From Tritonibacter multivorans (GTDB lineage Bacteria; Pseudomonadota; Alphaproteobacteria; Rhodobacterales; Rhodobacteraceae), in assembly GCF_001458415.1 (NCBI RefSeq), contig NZ_CYSD01000043.1, positions 186,001 to 250,000 on the forward strand: a stretch of DNA of 64,000 bases. Direction: 5' to 3'. The notes under the pieces are model-generated. The model was not told the origin of the DNA and did no database searches. It saw only the letters and a list, made by a program, of their open reading frames with translations. Position 1 is the first letter of the stretch. Each line of letters opens with the position of its first letter. Positions 28,035 through 37,564 of the stretch are shown one piece after another. The position numbers and the translations under genes were made by a program.

Positions 28035-29855
28035 TTAGGCGTTGGCTTTTGCCATCCGCTTACGCTCGTGCGGGTCAAGGTAGCGCTTGCGCAGACGCAC
28101 GTTGTTCGGTGTCACTTCCACCAGCTCATCGTCATCGATATAAGCAATCGCTTCTTCGAGGCTCAGGGTCATCGGCGTGGTCAGGCGCACCGCATCGTCG
28201 GTGCCGGACGCGCGCACGTTGGTCAGTTTCTTACCTTTCAGCGGGTTCACTTCCAGGTCGTTTTCCCGGCTGTGTTCGCCAATGATCATGCCCTGATAGA
28301 CATCTTCCTGCGCGCCGATCATCATCTTGCCGCGCTCTTCCAGGTTCCACAGCGCGTAAGCGACCGAGGTGCCGTTCTCCATAGAGATCAGAACACCGGC
28401 GCGACGGCCCGGGATCGCACCTTTGTGCGGGGTCCAGCCGTGGAATACGCGGTTCAGAACACCGGTGCCGCGGGTGTCGGTCAGGAATTCGCCGTGATAG
28501 CCGATCAGGCCGCGCGACGGAACATGGGCGATAATGCGGGTCTTGCCTGCGCCTGCGGGCTTCATCTCGACCAGCTCACCTTTGCGGTGGCCGGTGAGCT
28601 TTTCGATCACAACGCCAGAGTATTCGTCATCCACGTCGATGGTGGCTTCTTCGACCGGCTCCATGCGCACGCCGTCCTGTTCGTCGAACAGAACCTGCGG
28701 ACGGGAGATCGACAGCTCGAACCCTTCGCGACGCATGTTTTCGATCAGAACGCCCATCTGCAGTTCGCCACGGCCCGCGACCTCGAAGGCCTCGCCGCCG
28801 GGGGTGTCGGTGATCTGGATCGCCACGTTGGATTCCGCTTCCTTCATCAGGCGGTCACGGATCACGCGGGACTGAACCTTTTTGCCGTCACGACCCGCCA
28901 GAGGGCTGTCGTTGATGCCAAAGGTCACGGTGATGGTCGGCGGATCGATCGGCTGTGCGGGCAGCGGGTTTTCCACGCTCGGGTCCAGCAGAGAGTCCGC
29001 AACGGTGGCTTTGGTCATGCCAGCAACGGACACGATGTCGCCTGCTTCGGCCACGTCAATCGGCTGTTGCGCCAGACCGCGGAACGCCAGCACTTTGGTG
29101 CAGCGGAAGTTCTCAATCAGCTCGCCTTCGCGGCTCAGCGCCTTGATGCTGTCGCCGACTTTCAGGGTGCCGGATTCAACGCGGCCCGTGAGGATGCGGC
29201 CCATGAACGGGTCGGACCCCAGGGTGGTTGCCAGCATCTGGAAGGGTTCGTCTTTTTTCGCGATCTGCGCGGGTGCGGGCACGTGTTCCACGATCAGGTC
29301 GAACAGAGCAGAGAGGTCCTTGCGCGGGCCGTCCAGTTCCATGTCAGCCCAGCCAGAGCGGCCGGATGCGTACATGGAGGGGAAGTCCAGCTGTTCGTCG
29401 GTGGCGCCGAGGTTGGCAAACAGGTCAAAACACTGGTCCAGCGCGCGGTCCGGTTCGCCATCGGGTTTGTCGACTTTGTTCACAACCACAATCGGACGCA
29501 GGCCCAGAGCCAGCGCTTTGGAGGTCACGAATTTGGTCTGCGGCATCGGGCCTTCGGCGGCGTCCACCAGCAGAACCACGCCATCTACCATAGAGAGGAT
29601 GCGTTCCACTTCGCCCCCAAAGTCGGCGTGGCCGGGGGTGTCGACGATATTGATGCGGGTGTCTTTCCATTCGACCGAAGTTGCCTTCGCCAGAATGGTA
29701 ATGCCGCGTTCGCGTTCCAGATCGTTGCTGTCCATGGCACGTTCTGCCACGGCCTGGTTCTCGCGGAACGCACCGGATTGTTTCAGAAGCTCGTCAACCA
29801 GCGTTGTCTTGCCGTGGTCAACGTGCGCGATGATCGCAATATTGCGCAGGTCCAT
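28035..29855 (-). CDS. typA: ribosome-associated GTPase TypA/BipA
   Basis: 606-aa translational GTPase of the EF-G-like family, binding the ribosome and needed for assembly or stress tolerance. G1 is AHVDHGKTTL (residues 10-19), G2 lies in ERERGITILAK, G3 is DTPGHADFGGE and G4 is VNKVDKPD. The C-terminal domain has the BipA-specific SRGLIGYHGEFLTDTRG. The ATG is preceded by AAAGG; the upstream frame has no family character. Monocistronic, with a terminator behind it. Confidence 0.96.
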   Translation of the reverse strand: MDLRNIAIIAHVDHGKTTLVDELLKQSGAFRENQAVAERAMDSNDLERERGITILAKATSVEWKDTRINIVDTPGHADFGGEVERILSMVDGVVLLVDAAEGPMPQTKFVTSKALALGLRPIVVVNKVDKPDGEPDRALDQCFDLFANLGATDEQLDFPSMYASGRSGWADMELDGPRKDLSALFDLIVEHVPAPAQIAKKDEPFQMLATTLGSDPFMGRILTGRVESGTLKVGDSIKALSREGELIENFRCTKVLAFRGLAQQPIDVAEAGDIVSVAGMTKATVADSLLDPSVENPLPAQPIDPPTITVTFGINDSPLAGRDGKKVQSRVIRDRLMKEAESNVAIQITDTPGGEAFEVAGRGELQMGVLIENMRREGFELSISRPQVLFDEQDGVRMEPVEEATIDVDDEYSGVVIEKLTGHRKGELVEMKPAGAGKTRIIAHVPSRGLIGYHGEFLTDTRGTGVLNRVFHGWTPHKGAIPGRRAGVLISMENGTSVAYALWNLEERGKMMIGAQEDVYQGMIIGEHSRENDLEVNPLKGKKLTNVRASGTDDAVRLTTPMTLSLEEAIAYIDDDELVEVTPNNVRLRKRYLDPHERKRMAKANA

Positions 29856-30246
29856 GGGTGTATGCCTTTGAATGGAGGTTGCGCCGCGCATAGCGCGATC
29901 TGGGCTTAAAGGCCAGAGGAAATCCTTCTTTCGCCAGGAAGGCCGCAGCGACACGGCCCTGCAGCGGCAGATTTCGGCGCGGGCTGCTGTGGTCGCGCCT
30001 TTGAAAGCGAAAATTCTTGAAGCGCCGCCCGGTGGCAACAGAAAATCAATATGTGCACTTCATATGTCGCTTTGATCCAATTTTGATGCCCTCATGCCGT
30101 CGGAGCCCTTCGCTAAAGTTTGAAGCTTTTCTGCGCCCAAATTTGCTTTTTCCAAATGAAAACCCTGATCACCCGGCGTCACTGCGTGGCTCTGGTAACT
30201 TTTTGTGAGTGCTTAATGGGCTACTCACGGTAGCAGAGGTGATCGT
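29856..30246. other. intergenic region between typA and the chemoreceptor unit
   Basis: Divergent promoter region of about 390 bp. The typA half is GC-rich. The right half (about 30040-30246) is richer in A and T and contains a 6-bp inverted repeat GTGAGT / ACTCAC shortly before the small exported-protein gene. I see no convincing gene or RNA. Confidence 0.5.
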
Positions 30247-30540
30247 ATGGGGAAATTCACAGTGGTATGTGCGGCCATCTTGGCCGTTGCGGCAGCGCCC
30301 TTAATGTTTCTGGCTGTGGCCGGTGGCGTTTCAGAGCCGGGGGTTGCCCTGATTGTAGCGCGTCCTGGCTTGTCGCCAGAGACGATCATTGCCGCCGCAG
30401 GTTTGGCCGAGATCGGCCCGGAACGAGCACCCTTTGGTGCTTTTGCCCAGATCGACACACTTGATGACGTGAAAAAACTCCAGCAGGCGGGTGCCGTCTT
30501 TGTGCTGGATGGCAGAAAGGTCTTGGAACTATGTTCTTGA
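30247..30540 (+). CDS. small exported or membrane-anchored protein coupled to chemoreceptor
   Basis: 97-aa protein of no family I can name. Residues 1-28 form a signal peptide or membrane anchor ([21 protein letters not shown]). The rest looks like a small alpha/beta domain: [20 protein letters not shown], then [24 protein letters not shown], ending ELCS. The stop overlaps the start of the downstream chemoreceptor by 10 bp, so expression is coupled. It could modify or partner the receptor in the membrane or periplasm; this is inferred only from gene order. Confidence 0.65.
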   Translation: MGKFTVVCAAILAVAAAPLMFLAVAGGVSEPGVALIVARPGLSPETIIAAAGLAEIGPERAPFGAFAQIDTLDDVKKLQQAGAVFVLDGRKVLELCS

Positions 30541-32108
30541 AGGATATTCTGACCCGCCCGGAGCGGTCAGAGGCGGGACAGGGCGATGAGTGGCGCGTTT
30601 TGCAGATCGCAAACTGGCTCTTTGTGCCAACGCCGATGTTGGTCAGCCTGTTTTTGAATGATGCAATGCCGTGGTGGCTGATGGGGGGCTTGGGCGCGGC
30701 TTTTGGTGCGCTGGCCTATTTTGCGAAATTTCTGAAATCAGACACCCGTGATTTCATGATCAGCTTCAGCTTTGTGGCGCATTGCGTGCTGTTCACAATG
30801 TCTTTTGTGGGTCACCCGTGGCAGATCGACAGCCATATGCTGTTCTTTGCCTCGTTGGCGATTGTCTCCACGCTTTATAATCCGCAGGCTCTGCTGTTTG
30901 CGACCGTTCTGGTGGCGGTGCATCACCTGTCGTTCAGTTTCCTTTTGCCGCAAATGGTCTATCCCGCCGGCAGCTCGGCAGAAAACCTGTCGCGCACGCT
31001 GATGCATGCGGTGATTGTTGTGGTCGAAACCGGCGTTCTGCTGGTGGGGCAGCTGAAGCGCATTCAGGCGGACCGCGAAGTGGTGGCGCAGGGCAAGGCC
31101 GCCAAAGATCAGGCCATGGCCGCAGAAGAAGCGCAGGCGCGATCGCAAGAGGCGGAACGCGATGCCTTTGAGGTGGTGCAGGTCTTTGGCGATCATCTGG
31201 GCCGCATGGCGCGTGGGGATCTGTCCTGCAAAATTCATGCAACCTTCCCCGAGGCTTATGTCCGCGTCAAAGAGGACTTCAACAGTCTGGCCGACACGCT
31301 GGGCAACCGCATTGGGGCCGCGCAGGAAACGGCGCTCGACTTCCGCAGTCAGGCAGGCGAAGTCGCTGGCGCGGTGGACAGTCTGTCTGGCCGCACAGAG
31401 TCGCAGGCCGCAACGCTGACCGAAACCACGGCCGCGCTTCAGGAGCTGTCCAGCTCTGTGCAGAAGAGCGCGGAAGATTCCGGCGCAGCAAGTGACCGGG
31501 CCCGTGGGGCGCAGACTGATGCGGAAAACAGCGGTGATGTCATGAAGGCGGCAGTTGAAGCAATGGCCGGCATTCAGGCGTCGTCGCAAGAGATTTCGAC
31601 CATTATTGATGTGATCGAGGATATCTCTTTCCAGACCAATCTGCTGGCGCTGAACGCCGGTGTTGAGGCCGCACGTGCCGGCGAAAGTGGGCGTGGCTTT
31701 GCGGTGGTCGCGGCCGAGGTCCGGGCGCTGGCGCAACGCACCGCAGATGCGGCCAATCAGGTCAAAGGCCTGATCGGAACCAGTGCGGGGCAGGTTCAGG
31801 AAGGCTCTGATCTGGTGAATGAGGCCGGTCAGGCGCTGCAGTCGATTGTACAGCGCGTGACCGAAACTTCCGAGCTGATTGACGGGATTTCCGGCACCTC
31901 GCGCGAGCAGGCCTCTGCCCTGAAGGAAATGGCAGAAGCGCTGGGTCTGTTGGACAACGCAACCCAGACCAATGCGGCGATGGTCGAAGAGATGACGGCC
32001 ATGAGTGCGCGGATGGACAATCAGTCCCGCGACCTGACCGAAGTGCTGGCTCATTTTGAGAGCGGGAGCAGCAGCACGCAGAAGCCGCCGCTTGCCTCCG
32101 TCGCCTAA
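30531..32108 (+). CDS. multi-TM methyl-accepting chemotaxis protein
   Basis: 525-aa chemoreceptor. The first ~175 residues hold about six membrane segments with only short loops and a His pair in [13 protein letters not shown], so there is no large periplasmic ligand domain. A coiled-coil linker ([15 protein letters not shown]) and HAMP-like stretch lead to the signalling domain with the conserved hairpin tip [22 protein letters not shown]. No C-terminal CheR-docking motif is visible. The signal is unknown; membrane-embedded sensing of a redox or gas signal is one possibility. It is translationally coupled to the preceding small gene. Confidence 0.9.
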   Translation: MFLKDILTRPERSEAGQGDEWRVLQIANWLFVPTPMLVSLFLNDAMPWWLMGGLGAAFGALAYFAKFLKSDTRDFMISFSFVAHCVLFTMSFVGHPWQIDSHMLFFASLAIVSTLYNPQALLFATVLVAVHHLSFSFLLPQMVYPAGSSAENLSRTLMHAVIVVVETGVLLVGQLKRIQADREVVAQGKAAKDQAMAAEEAQARSQEAERDAFEVVQVFGDHLGRMARGDLSCKIHATFPEAYVRVKEDFNSLADTLGNRIGAAQETALDFRSQAGEVAGAVDSLSGRTESQAATLTETTAALQELSSSVQKSAEDSGAASDRARGAQTDAENSGDVMKAAVEAMAGIQASSQEISTIIDVIEDISFQTNLLALNAGVEAARAGESGRGFAVVAAEVRALAQRTADAANQVKGLIGTSAGQVQEGSDLVNEAGQALQSIVQRVTETSELIDGISGTSREQASALKEMAEALGLLDNATQTNAAMVEEMTAMSARMDNQSRDLTEVLAHFESGSSSTQKPPLASVA

Positions 32109-32135
32109 GCGCCGGTCTTCGGTTCAAGATGAAAG

Positions 32136-32162
32136 AAGCCCCGCCTTATGCGGGGCTTTTTG
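32136..32162 (+). terminator. terminator after chemoreceptor
   Basis: Perfect 9-bp stem AAGCCCCGC / GCGGGGCTT with a 5-nt loop (CTTAT) and a T run. Confidence 0.85.
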
Positions 32163-32173
32163 CTGTCTGAGCG

Positions 32174-33337
32174 TCAGAGGCGGCCGTGTTCTGCGAACCA
32201 CGGGGTGATTTCATCCAAAAGATGCTGCCAGACCCGCAGAGAGCCCCGGCGCACCTTGTCGCCCACACGCGCTTCCAGCTGCGGCAGGCGGACGTCATAT
32301 TCGACCCAGCTGCCGCCATTGGTCAGCAGGTTCAGCAAGACGGGCTGAACCCGGTCCATTGCCTTGGCAAAGCGCGCATCTTTGCTGTCTGCGGCCTCGA
32401 ACTCCTGCCAGATCGACAGCATCGCATCCCCTTGTGCGTCGGGCAGCAGGCCAAAGATGCGCTTGGCAGCGGCTTGTTCCTCGGCCTCGATCGCGGCCAG
32501 CTGTTCTGCGCTGGGTGCCGCGTGGATCGGCACATCGCCTGCGTCGATTTCCACCAGATCATGCAGCAGCAGCATCTGCAGTACGCGATCGATCTGAATG
32601 TCGTCTTCGGCAAAATCTGCAAGGATCAGCGCAAACATCATAATATGCCAGCTGTGCTCGCCCGAGTTTTCTTGACGGCTGCCCGACCCAATGCGGGTTG
32701 CGCGGTGGATGTGTTTGAGCTTATCGGCCTCGTTCACAAAGGCAATCTGACGTGCAAGGTCGCCCTCAAGCGGCGCGTTGGCGTCTTCGAGCAGGCGCTG
32801 CATTGCGTTAAACGCCTCTGGCAGGCGGTCTTGGACACTGCGGGCGCGGCCGGTTTCAAGGTTTTCCCGGCAGATCGCCAGATGATCGGGCAGGCGGGGT
32901 GCGCCGCACAGGGTCTGCACCAGCGGCTGCAACCGATCAAGCGCCTTGGCAAACCGCGCATCCGCGCTTTGGTCGGATTCAAACTCTTGCCATAGATCCA
33001 GGTATTGCGCGCCATCCGGCAGCAGGCCAAAGATCCGCGCAGCCGCCGCCTGTTCACGCACCTCGACCTCTTGCCAGTCCACGGCCTCGTGGATCGGGTG
33101 ATCGCCGACTTCGATTTCCACAATGTCATGGATCAGCAGCATGGTAATGACGCGGGTGATGTTCACGTCATCGGCGGCATGTGGTGCAAAAGCCAGCGCA
33201 TAGAGCGCCAGATGCCAGCTGTGTTCGGCAGAATTTTCCCGCCGCGCGCCATCGAGCAGCAGATTGTGCCGCGTTATCCCGCGCAACCCCTCGATTTCTT
33301 TGAGAAACTCGAAGTGCGGCGCAAGGGATTGGGGCAT
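32174..33337 (-). CDS. tandem HD-domain phosphohydrolase (YfbR/HDDC2-like, duplicated)
   Basis: 387-aa protein made of two closely similar HD metal-hydrolase domains. The first has ENSAEHSWH (His39, His42) and LLIHDIVEIE (His70-Asp71); the second has ENSGEHSWH (His228, His231) and LLLHDLVEID (His259-Asp260). Each is followed by EEQAAAKRIFGLLPD-type and DARFAKAxDRxQP segments, so the duplication covers nearly the whole chain. Single-domain relatives are 5'-deoxynucleotidases; both halves keep all metal ligands and may both be active. The ATG at 33337 starts MPQSLAPHFEF. Last gene of a three-gene unit. Confidence 0.85.
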   Translation of the reverse strand: MPQSLAPHFEFLKEIEGLRGITRHNLLLDGARRENSAEHSWHLALYALAFAPHAADDVNITRVITMLLIHDIVEIEVGDHPIHEAVDWQEVEVREQAAAARIFGLLPDGAQYLDLWQEFESDQSADARFAKALDRLQPLVQTLCGAPRLPDHLAICRENLETGRARSVQDRLPEAFNAMQRLLEDANAPLEGDLARQIAFVNEADKLKHIHRATRIGSGSRQENSGEHSWHIMMFALILADFAEDDIQIDRVLQMLLLHDLVEIDAGDVPIHAAPSAEQLAAIEAEEQAAAKRIFGLLPDAQGDAMLSIWQEFEAADSKDARFAKAMDRVQPVLLNLLTNGGSWVEYDVRLPQLEARVGDKVRRGSLRVWQHLLDEITPWFAEHGRL

Positions 33338-33338
33338 T

Positions 33339-33590
33339 TTACTGTTCCGGTTTGGGAGCTTGAGATTCAAGCGCGGCCTTGGCGGCCGCAACTTTTGTGT
33401 TCAGGAACTCTCGGGCCTTGCGTTCAGCAAGGCGGACACGCATTTCGGTCAGAAAGGCTTCTTCCAAGGATTGAGAGGCCGCTGCCAGAACCTGGGCGAC
33501 CTCTGTATAGAGCCTGTCTTCTTGCAAGGCGTCTTGGACCTTGAGCGTGTCCTCGGCCAGCTTTTCAGCCAGCCGATCGATCGTTGACAT
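33339..33590 (-). CDS. small helical protein of unknown function
   Basis: 83-aa protein predicted to be almost wholly helical (RLAEKLAEDTLKVQDAL, LTEMRVRLAERKAREFL), with coiled-coil character and no cysteine. Family not recognised. It ends one base before the HD-domain gene starts and overlaps the end of the hydrolase gene by one base, so it sits tightly inside the operon. Confidence 0.7.
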   Translation of the reverse strand: MSTIDRLAEKLAEDTLKVQDALQEDRLYTEVAQVLAAASQSLEEAFLTEMRVRLAERKAREFLNTKVAAAKAALESQAPKPEQ

Positions 33591-34243
33591 TAGCGGGTGT
33601 TCTCCGTCAGGCGGCGCTTCACGTAGTCGGAAACATCGCCGATCATGGTGTCCATGTGCTGCTCTTGGAAGAAATGGTCCGCACCTTCCACCTCGTTGTG
33701 GGTGATGGTGATGCCTTTCTGCTCATGCAGCTTGTTCACCAGGTTCAGCGTATCTGCGGGCGGGGCCACGCGGTCGGCTGTGCCGTTGATGATCAGGCCC
33801 GAAGACGGGCAGGGCGCCAGGAACGAGAAGTCATACATGTTTGCAGGCGGCGCGACGGAGATAAATCCGGTGATTTCGGGACGGCGCATCAGAAGCTGCA
33901 TGCCAATCCAGGCGCCGAACGAGAACCCAGCCACCCAGCAGTGCTTGGAGTTGGAGTTCATCGACTGCAAATAATCCAGAGCGGATGCCGCATCGGACAG
34001 CTCACCTACGCCCTGGTCGTATTCACCCTGGCTGCGGCCCACGCCACGGAAATTAAACCGCAGGACCGTGAACCCCATATTGTAGAACGCATAGTGGAGG
34101 TTATAGACCACTTTGTTGTTCATGGTGCCGCCGAACTGCGGGTGCGGATGCAGGACGATGGCAATCGGCGCGTCGCGTTCTTTCTGCGGATGGTAACGGC
34201 CTTCAAGGCGGCCTTCGGGTCCAGGGAAAATGACCTCGGGCAT
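33590..34243 (-). CDS. alpha/beta hydrolase (COG2945-like)
   Basis: 217-aa serine hydrolase. Catalytic triad candidates are Ser108 in GFSFGAW, Asp157 in NGTADRV and His190 in GADHFF. LHPHPQFGGTMNNKVV and FRGVGRSQGEYDQGVGE are typical of COG2945 hydrolases. No signal peptide. The substrate is unknown. The ATG begins MPEVIFPGPEG; an upstream in-frame stretch runs into the iscR promoter region and is rejected. First gene of a three-gene minus-strand unit, divergent from iscR. Confidence 0.87.
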   Translation of the reverse strand: MPEVIFPGPEGRLEGRYHPQKERDAPIAIVLHPHPQFGGTMNNKVVYNLHYAFYNMGFTVLRFNFRGVGRSQGEYDQGVGELSDAASALDYLQSMNSNSKHCWVAGFSFGAWIGMQLLMRRPEITGFISVAPPANMYDFSFLAPCPSSGLIINGTADRVAPPADTLNLVNKLHEQKGITITHNEVEGADHFFQEQHMDTMIGDVSDYVKRRLTENTR

Positions 34244-34372
34244 GGGTGGGTTAATCCTACTCTCATTTTGCGGGAATGCACGGTGGATATACTTGACGCA
34301 TTCCCTCGGGCACCTTAGAACGGTTCTAAACAGAGCGCGCAAAAGTTCGGCCCCGTCCCGCTGAAATAAGGG

Positions 34373-34391
34373 TTGACGGGACAATCGTCAA
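34373..34391. promoter_or_regulatory. 19-bp dyad upstream of iscR, possible operator
   Basis: TTGACG-GGACAAT-CGTCAA, a perfect 6-bp inverted repeat with 7-bp spacer, 44 bp before the iscR start. The left arm could also act as a -35 element. IscR autoregulation is the natural guess, but the regulator is not shown. Confidence 0.45.
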
Positions 34392-34434
34392 TCAATTGCT
34401 GCGTTTGGATGATCGGACGAAGGGAACTAGGGCG

Positions 34435-34893
34435 ATGAAACTCTCGACCAAGGGGCGTTATGCCATGGTGGCGCTGACAGATATTGCGCTGCAACCTGCC
34501 GGCGGGCTGGTGGTTTTGTCCGAAATCTCCAAACGTCAGGATATCTCTTTGCCGTATCTCGAACAGCTCTTTGTGAAGCTGCGCCGCGCGGGACTTGTGG
34601 AGTCTGTGCGGGGTCCGGGAGGCGGGTATCGTCTTGCCATGGCGCCGTCGGACATTCGGATTGTCGATGTGCTGGCCGCGGTGGATGAAACTGTCGATGC
34701 CATGCACAAAGGGGCAGGGGCGTCCGGTGGCTCCAGTGGCAGCCGCGCGCAGTCCCTGACCAACCGCCTGTGGGAAGGTCTGAGCGCCCATGTCTACGTG
34801 TTTCTGCACCAGACCCGGCTCAGCGACATTATCAAGAACGACCTCGCCCCCTGTCCGGCGGTTCCAAACCTGTTTGCCGTTGTTGACGACTGA
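34435..34893 (+). CDS. iscR: Rrf2-family regulator IscR
   Basis: 152-aa winged-helix regulator of iron-sulfur cluster genes. MKLSTKGRYAMVALTDIA and SLPYLEQLFVKLRRAGLVESVRGPGGGYRL are the Rrf2 DNA-binding domain. The region where E. coli IscR has three cluster-binding cysteines (about residues 90-105) here reads HKGAGASGGSSGSRAQ, with none. The only cysteine in the chain is Cys140 near the C-terminus. A single-cysteine IscR has been described in Rhodobacter sphaeroides. It heads the suf cluster, with a dyad upstream. Confidence 0.9.
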   Translation: MKLSTKGRYAMVALTDIALQPAGGLVVLSEISKRQDISLPYLEQLFVKLRRAGLVESVRGPGGGYRLAMAPSDIRIVDVLAAVDETVDAMHKGAGASGGSSGSRAQSLTNRLWEGLSAHVYVFLHQTRLSDIIKNDLAPCPAVPNLFAVVDD

Positions 34894-34940
34894 CGCGGGC
34901 GGATGGCTCGGACCTGAAATCTGCTGAAAAAGATGACTCC

Positions 34941-35984
34941 ATGACACGTGTTTACCTGGACCACAATGCGACCGCGCCGCTGCGGCCCGAAGCGCGCGAT
35001 GCCATGATCGCCGCAATGGATCTGTGTGGAAACCCGTCGTCGGTCCATGCCGAAGGCCGTGCGGCAAAGGCGCTGGTCGAAAAAGCGCGAGGCCAGATTG
35101 CTGCGGCCTTTGGGGCAGATGGGGCGGATATTGTTTTTACCTCCGGGTCCACCGAAGGGGCGTCGCTTGCGATTGGCGGGCGCAAACTGCATGGTGCACC
35201 TGTTGAGCATGACGCTGTAAGGGCTTGGACACACGAGGATCTTTCGGTGTCCCCGACGGGGGAAGTCACCGTGACGGATCCCGCAAACAGCACCCTTCAG
35301 TTGGCCAATTCCGAAACCGGTGTCCTGCAAAAGCTTCCTGATGGCCTGGCCGTGACAGATGCGACGCAGGCTTTTGGCAAGCTGCCAATCTCCTTTAACT
35401 GGATGGGGGCGACCATGGCCCTTGCCTCGGCTCATAAATTTGGTGGCCCCAAGGGAATTGGCGCGGTTCTTTTGAAGCGTGGCACGGATTTGCCTGCGCA
35501 AATTCGCGGTGGCGGTCAAGAGATGGGGCGTCGCTCTGGCACCGAAAACATCATTGGAATCGCGGGCTTCGGTGCCGCAGCTGAAGCGGCAGCCAAGGAT
35601 CTTGCAGAGGGTGTCTGGGAGCGGGTTTCTGAAATTAGAATAATTCTAGAAAAAGCTCTTGCAGCTGAGGCACCACAGACTATTTTAGTCGGAAATGAGG
35701 CCGCACGCCTTCCAAATACCTTATGTTTCGCTACCCCCGGCTGGAAGGGCGAGACACAGGTGATGCAGATGGATTTGGCGGGTTTTGCGATCAGTGCAGG
35801 CAGCGCCTGCTCGAGCGGCAAAGTCCGCGCCAGCGCCGTTCTGACGGCCATGGGATACGACGAGGAAACAGCACAAGGCGCGGTGCGCGTCTCGCTGGGG
35901 CCCGAAACAACAGAAACCGATGTGCTGCGCTTTGCCGAGGCGTGGTGCGCAAAGGAAAAGAAACATCGTGCCCGCCGGGCGTGA
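34941..35984 (+). CDS. cysteine desulfurase (IscS/NifS-like)
   Basis: 347-aa PLP enzyme that takes sulfur from cysteine for cluster assembly. The N-terminal [14 protein letters not shown] and [11 protein letters not shown] are typical; the PLP lysine is Lys166 in [10 protein letters not shown], and the sulfur-carrying cysteine is Cys290 in [10 protein letters not shown]. At 347 residues it is shorter than E. coli IscS. A second desulfurase, SufS, closes the same cluster. Around 35630-35740 the DNA becomes AT-rich and contains regulatory-looking elements (separate entries). Confidence 0.9.
   Translation: MTRVYLDHNATAPLRPEARDAMIAAMDLCGNPSSVHAEGRAAKALVEKARGQIAAAFGADGADIVFTSGSTEGASLAIGGRKLHGAPVEHDAVRAWTHEDLSVSPTGEVTVTDPANSTLQLANSETGVLQKLPDGLAVTDATQAFGKLPISFNWMGATMALASAHKFGGPKGIGAVLLKRGTDLPAQIRGGGQEMGRRSGTENIIGIAGFGAAAEAAAKDLAEGVWERVSEIRIILEKALAAEAPQTILVGNEAARLPNTLCFATPGWKGETQVMQMDLAGFAISAGSACSSGKVRASAVLTAMGYDEETAQGAVRVSLGPETTETDVLRFAEAWCAKEKKHRARRA
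35635..35649. promoter_or_regulatory. Irr/ICE-like box inside the desulfurase gene
   Basis: TTAGAATAATTCTAG, a near-perfect palindrome matching the TTAGAA-N3-TTCTAA form of the Irr (ICE) box at all but the last base. It lies about 360 bp before sufB, within coding sequence that is locally AT-rich. Confidence 0.5.
35659..35686 (+). promoter_or_regulatory. possible internal promoter for sufB
   Basis: TTGCAG and TATTTT with 16 bp between, directly behind the ICE-like box. The elements are weak individually; position supports an intragenic promoter for the sufBCDS part. Confidence 0.35.
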
Positions 35985-36004
35985 TTTTCCAAGGAGAAGA
36001 CGAC

Positions 36005-37525
36005 ATGGCCGCATTGGACCAGTTTGAAGCCAAGGAAGGTGTCGACCAGGAGACCGTGGATGCGGTCCGCGAGGTCAGCACCTATAAATACGGTTGGGAC
36101 ACCGACATCGAGATGGAATACGCCCCCAAAGGCGTGAACCCCGATATCGTGCGTCTGATCTCGGAAAAGAACGAAGAGCCCGAATGGATGCTGGAATGGC
36201 GTCTGGCGGCGTTCGAGCGCTGGACCCAGAAAGAAGAGCCCAAGTGGGCGATGGTGAACTACCCGGAAATCGATTTCCAGGACCAGTACTACTATGCGCG
36301 TCCCAAATCCATGGAGACCAAGCCGAAGTCTCTGGATGAGGTCGATCCCAAGCTTCTGGCCACTTACGAAAAGCTTGGTATCCCGTTGAAAGAACAGATG
36401 ATTTTGGCAGGCGTCGAAGGCGCCGAGGACATGCCAACCGAAGGCCGCAAGGTCGCGGTGGATGCGGTGTTTGACTCCGTTTCCGTGGGCACGACCTTCC
36501 AGGCCGAACTGAAAAAGGCAGGTGTCATCTTCTGTTCGATCTCCGAAGCGATCAAAGAACACCCGGAGCTGGTCAAGAAATACCTCGGCTCTGTTGTGCC
36601 GGTCACCGACAACTTCTATGCGACCCTGAACTCTGCCGTGTTCTCGGATGGCTCCTTTGTGTACATCCCGCCGGGCGTGCGCTGCCCGATGGAGCTGTCC
36701 ACCTATTTCCGCATCAACGCGGAAAACACCGGCCAGTTCGAACGCACCCTGATCATCGCGGATAAAGGTAGCTATGTCAGCTACTTGGAGGGCTGTACTG
36801 CACCGCAACGCGACACCGCCCAGCTGCACGCAGCGGTGGTTGAGATCATCATCGAAGAAGATGCCGAAGTAAAATACTCCACCGTTCAGAACTGGTTCCC
36901 CGGGGACGAGAACGGCAAGGGCGGCATCTACAACTTTGTGACCAAACGCGCAGATTGCCGTGGCGCTCGCTCCAAGGTGATGTGGACGCAGGTCGAGACC
37001 GGCTCTGCCGTAACTTGGAAATACCCGTCCTGCATCCTGCGCGGCGAAGAAAGCCAGGGAGAATTCTACTCCATCGCCATCGCCAACAATATGCAGCAGG
37101 CCGACACCGGCACCAAAATGGTGCACCTGGGCAAAAACACCAAGTCGCGGATCGTCTCCAAAGGCATCTCGGCGGGCAAGGCGCAGAACACTTACCGTGG
37201 CCTCGTGTCGATGCACCCCAAGGCCAAGGACAGCCGGAACTACACCCAGTGTGACAGCCTGCTGATCGGCGACAAATGTGGCGCGCATACGGTTCCCTAT
37301 ATCGAGGTGAAGAACAACTCTTCCCGCGTGGAGCACGAAGCAACCACATCCAAGGTGGATGACGACCAGCTGTTCTACTGCCGCCAGCGCGGCATGGACG
37401 AAGAAGAAGCGGTCGCCCTGGTTGTGAACGGCTTCTGTAAGGACGTCCTGCAGGCGCTGCCGATGGAGTTCGCCATGGAAGCCCAGCAGTTGGTGGCGAT
37501 CTCTCTGGAAGGTTCCGTCGGTTAA
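36005..37525 (+). CDS. sufB: Fe-S cluster assembly scaffold protein SufB
   Basis: 506-aa SufB, core of the SufBCD scaffold that builds iron-sulfur clusters. Family segments visible include [48 protein letters not shown] and [13 protein letters not shown], and the C-terminal [14 protein letters not shown]. Full length. AAGGAGAAGAC precedes the ATG. Its promoter could include elements inside the preceding desulfurase gene. The ybjQ-like gene follows after 39 bp. Confidence 0.97.
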   Translation: MAALDQFEAKEGVDQETVDAVREVSTYKYGWDTDIEMEYAPKGVNPDIVRLISEKNEEPEWMLEWRLAAFERWTQKEEPKWAMVNYPEIDFQDQYYYARPKSMETKPKSLDEVDPKLLATYEKLGIPLKEQMILAGVEGAEDMPTEGRKVAVDAVFDSVSVGTTFQAELKKAGVIFCSISEAIKEHPELVKKYLGSVVPVTDNFYATLNSAVFSDGSFVYIPPGVRCPMELSTYFRINAENTGQFERTLIIADKGSYVSYLEGCTAPQRDTAQLHAAVVEIIIEEDAEVKYSTVQNWFPGDENGKGGIYNFVTKRADCRGARSKVMWTQVETGSAVTWKYPSCILRGEESQGEFYSIAIANNMQQADTGTKMVHLGKNTKSRIVSKGISAGKAQNTYRGLVSMHPKAKDSRNYTQCDSLLIGDKCGAHTVPYIEVKNNSSRVEHEATTSKVDDDQLFYCRQRGMDEEEAVALVVNGFCKDVLQALPMEFAMEAQQLVAISLEGSVG

Positions 37526-37564
37526 TGTCGCTTCCAAAGGTAAAGAAAAAAAGGACCTGTTTCC

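Noticed and set aside
28014-29909. Long plus-strand open frame opposite typA
   Set aside because: Shadow of typA in GC-rich DNA; no ribosome binding site or motif.
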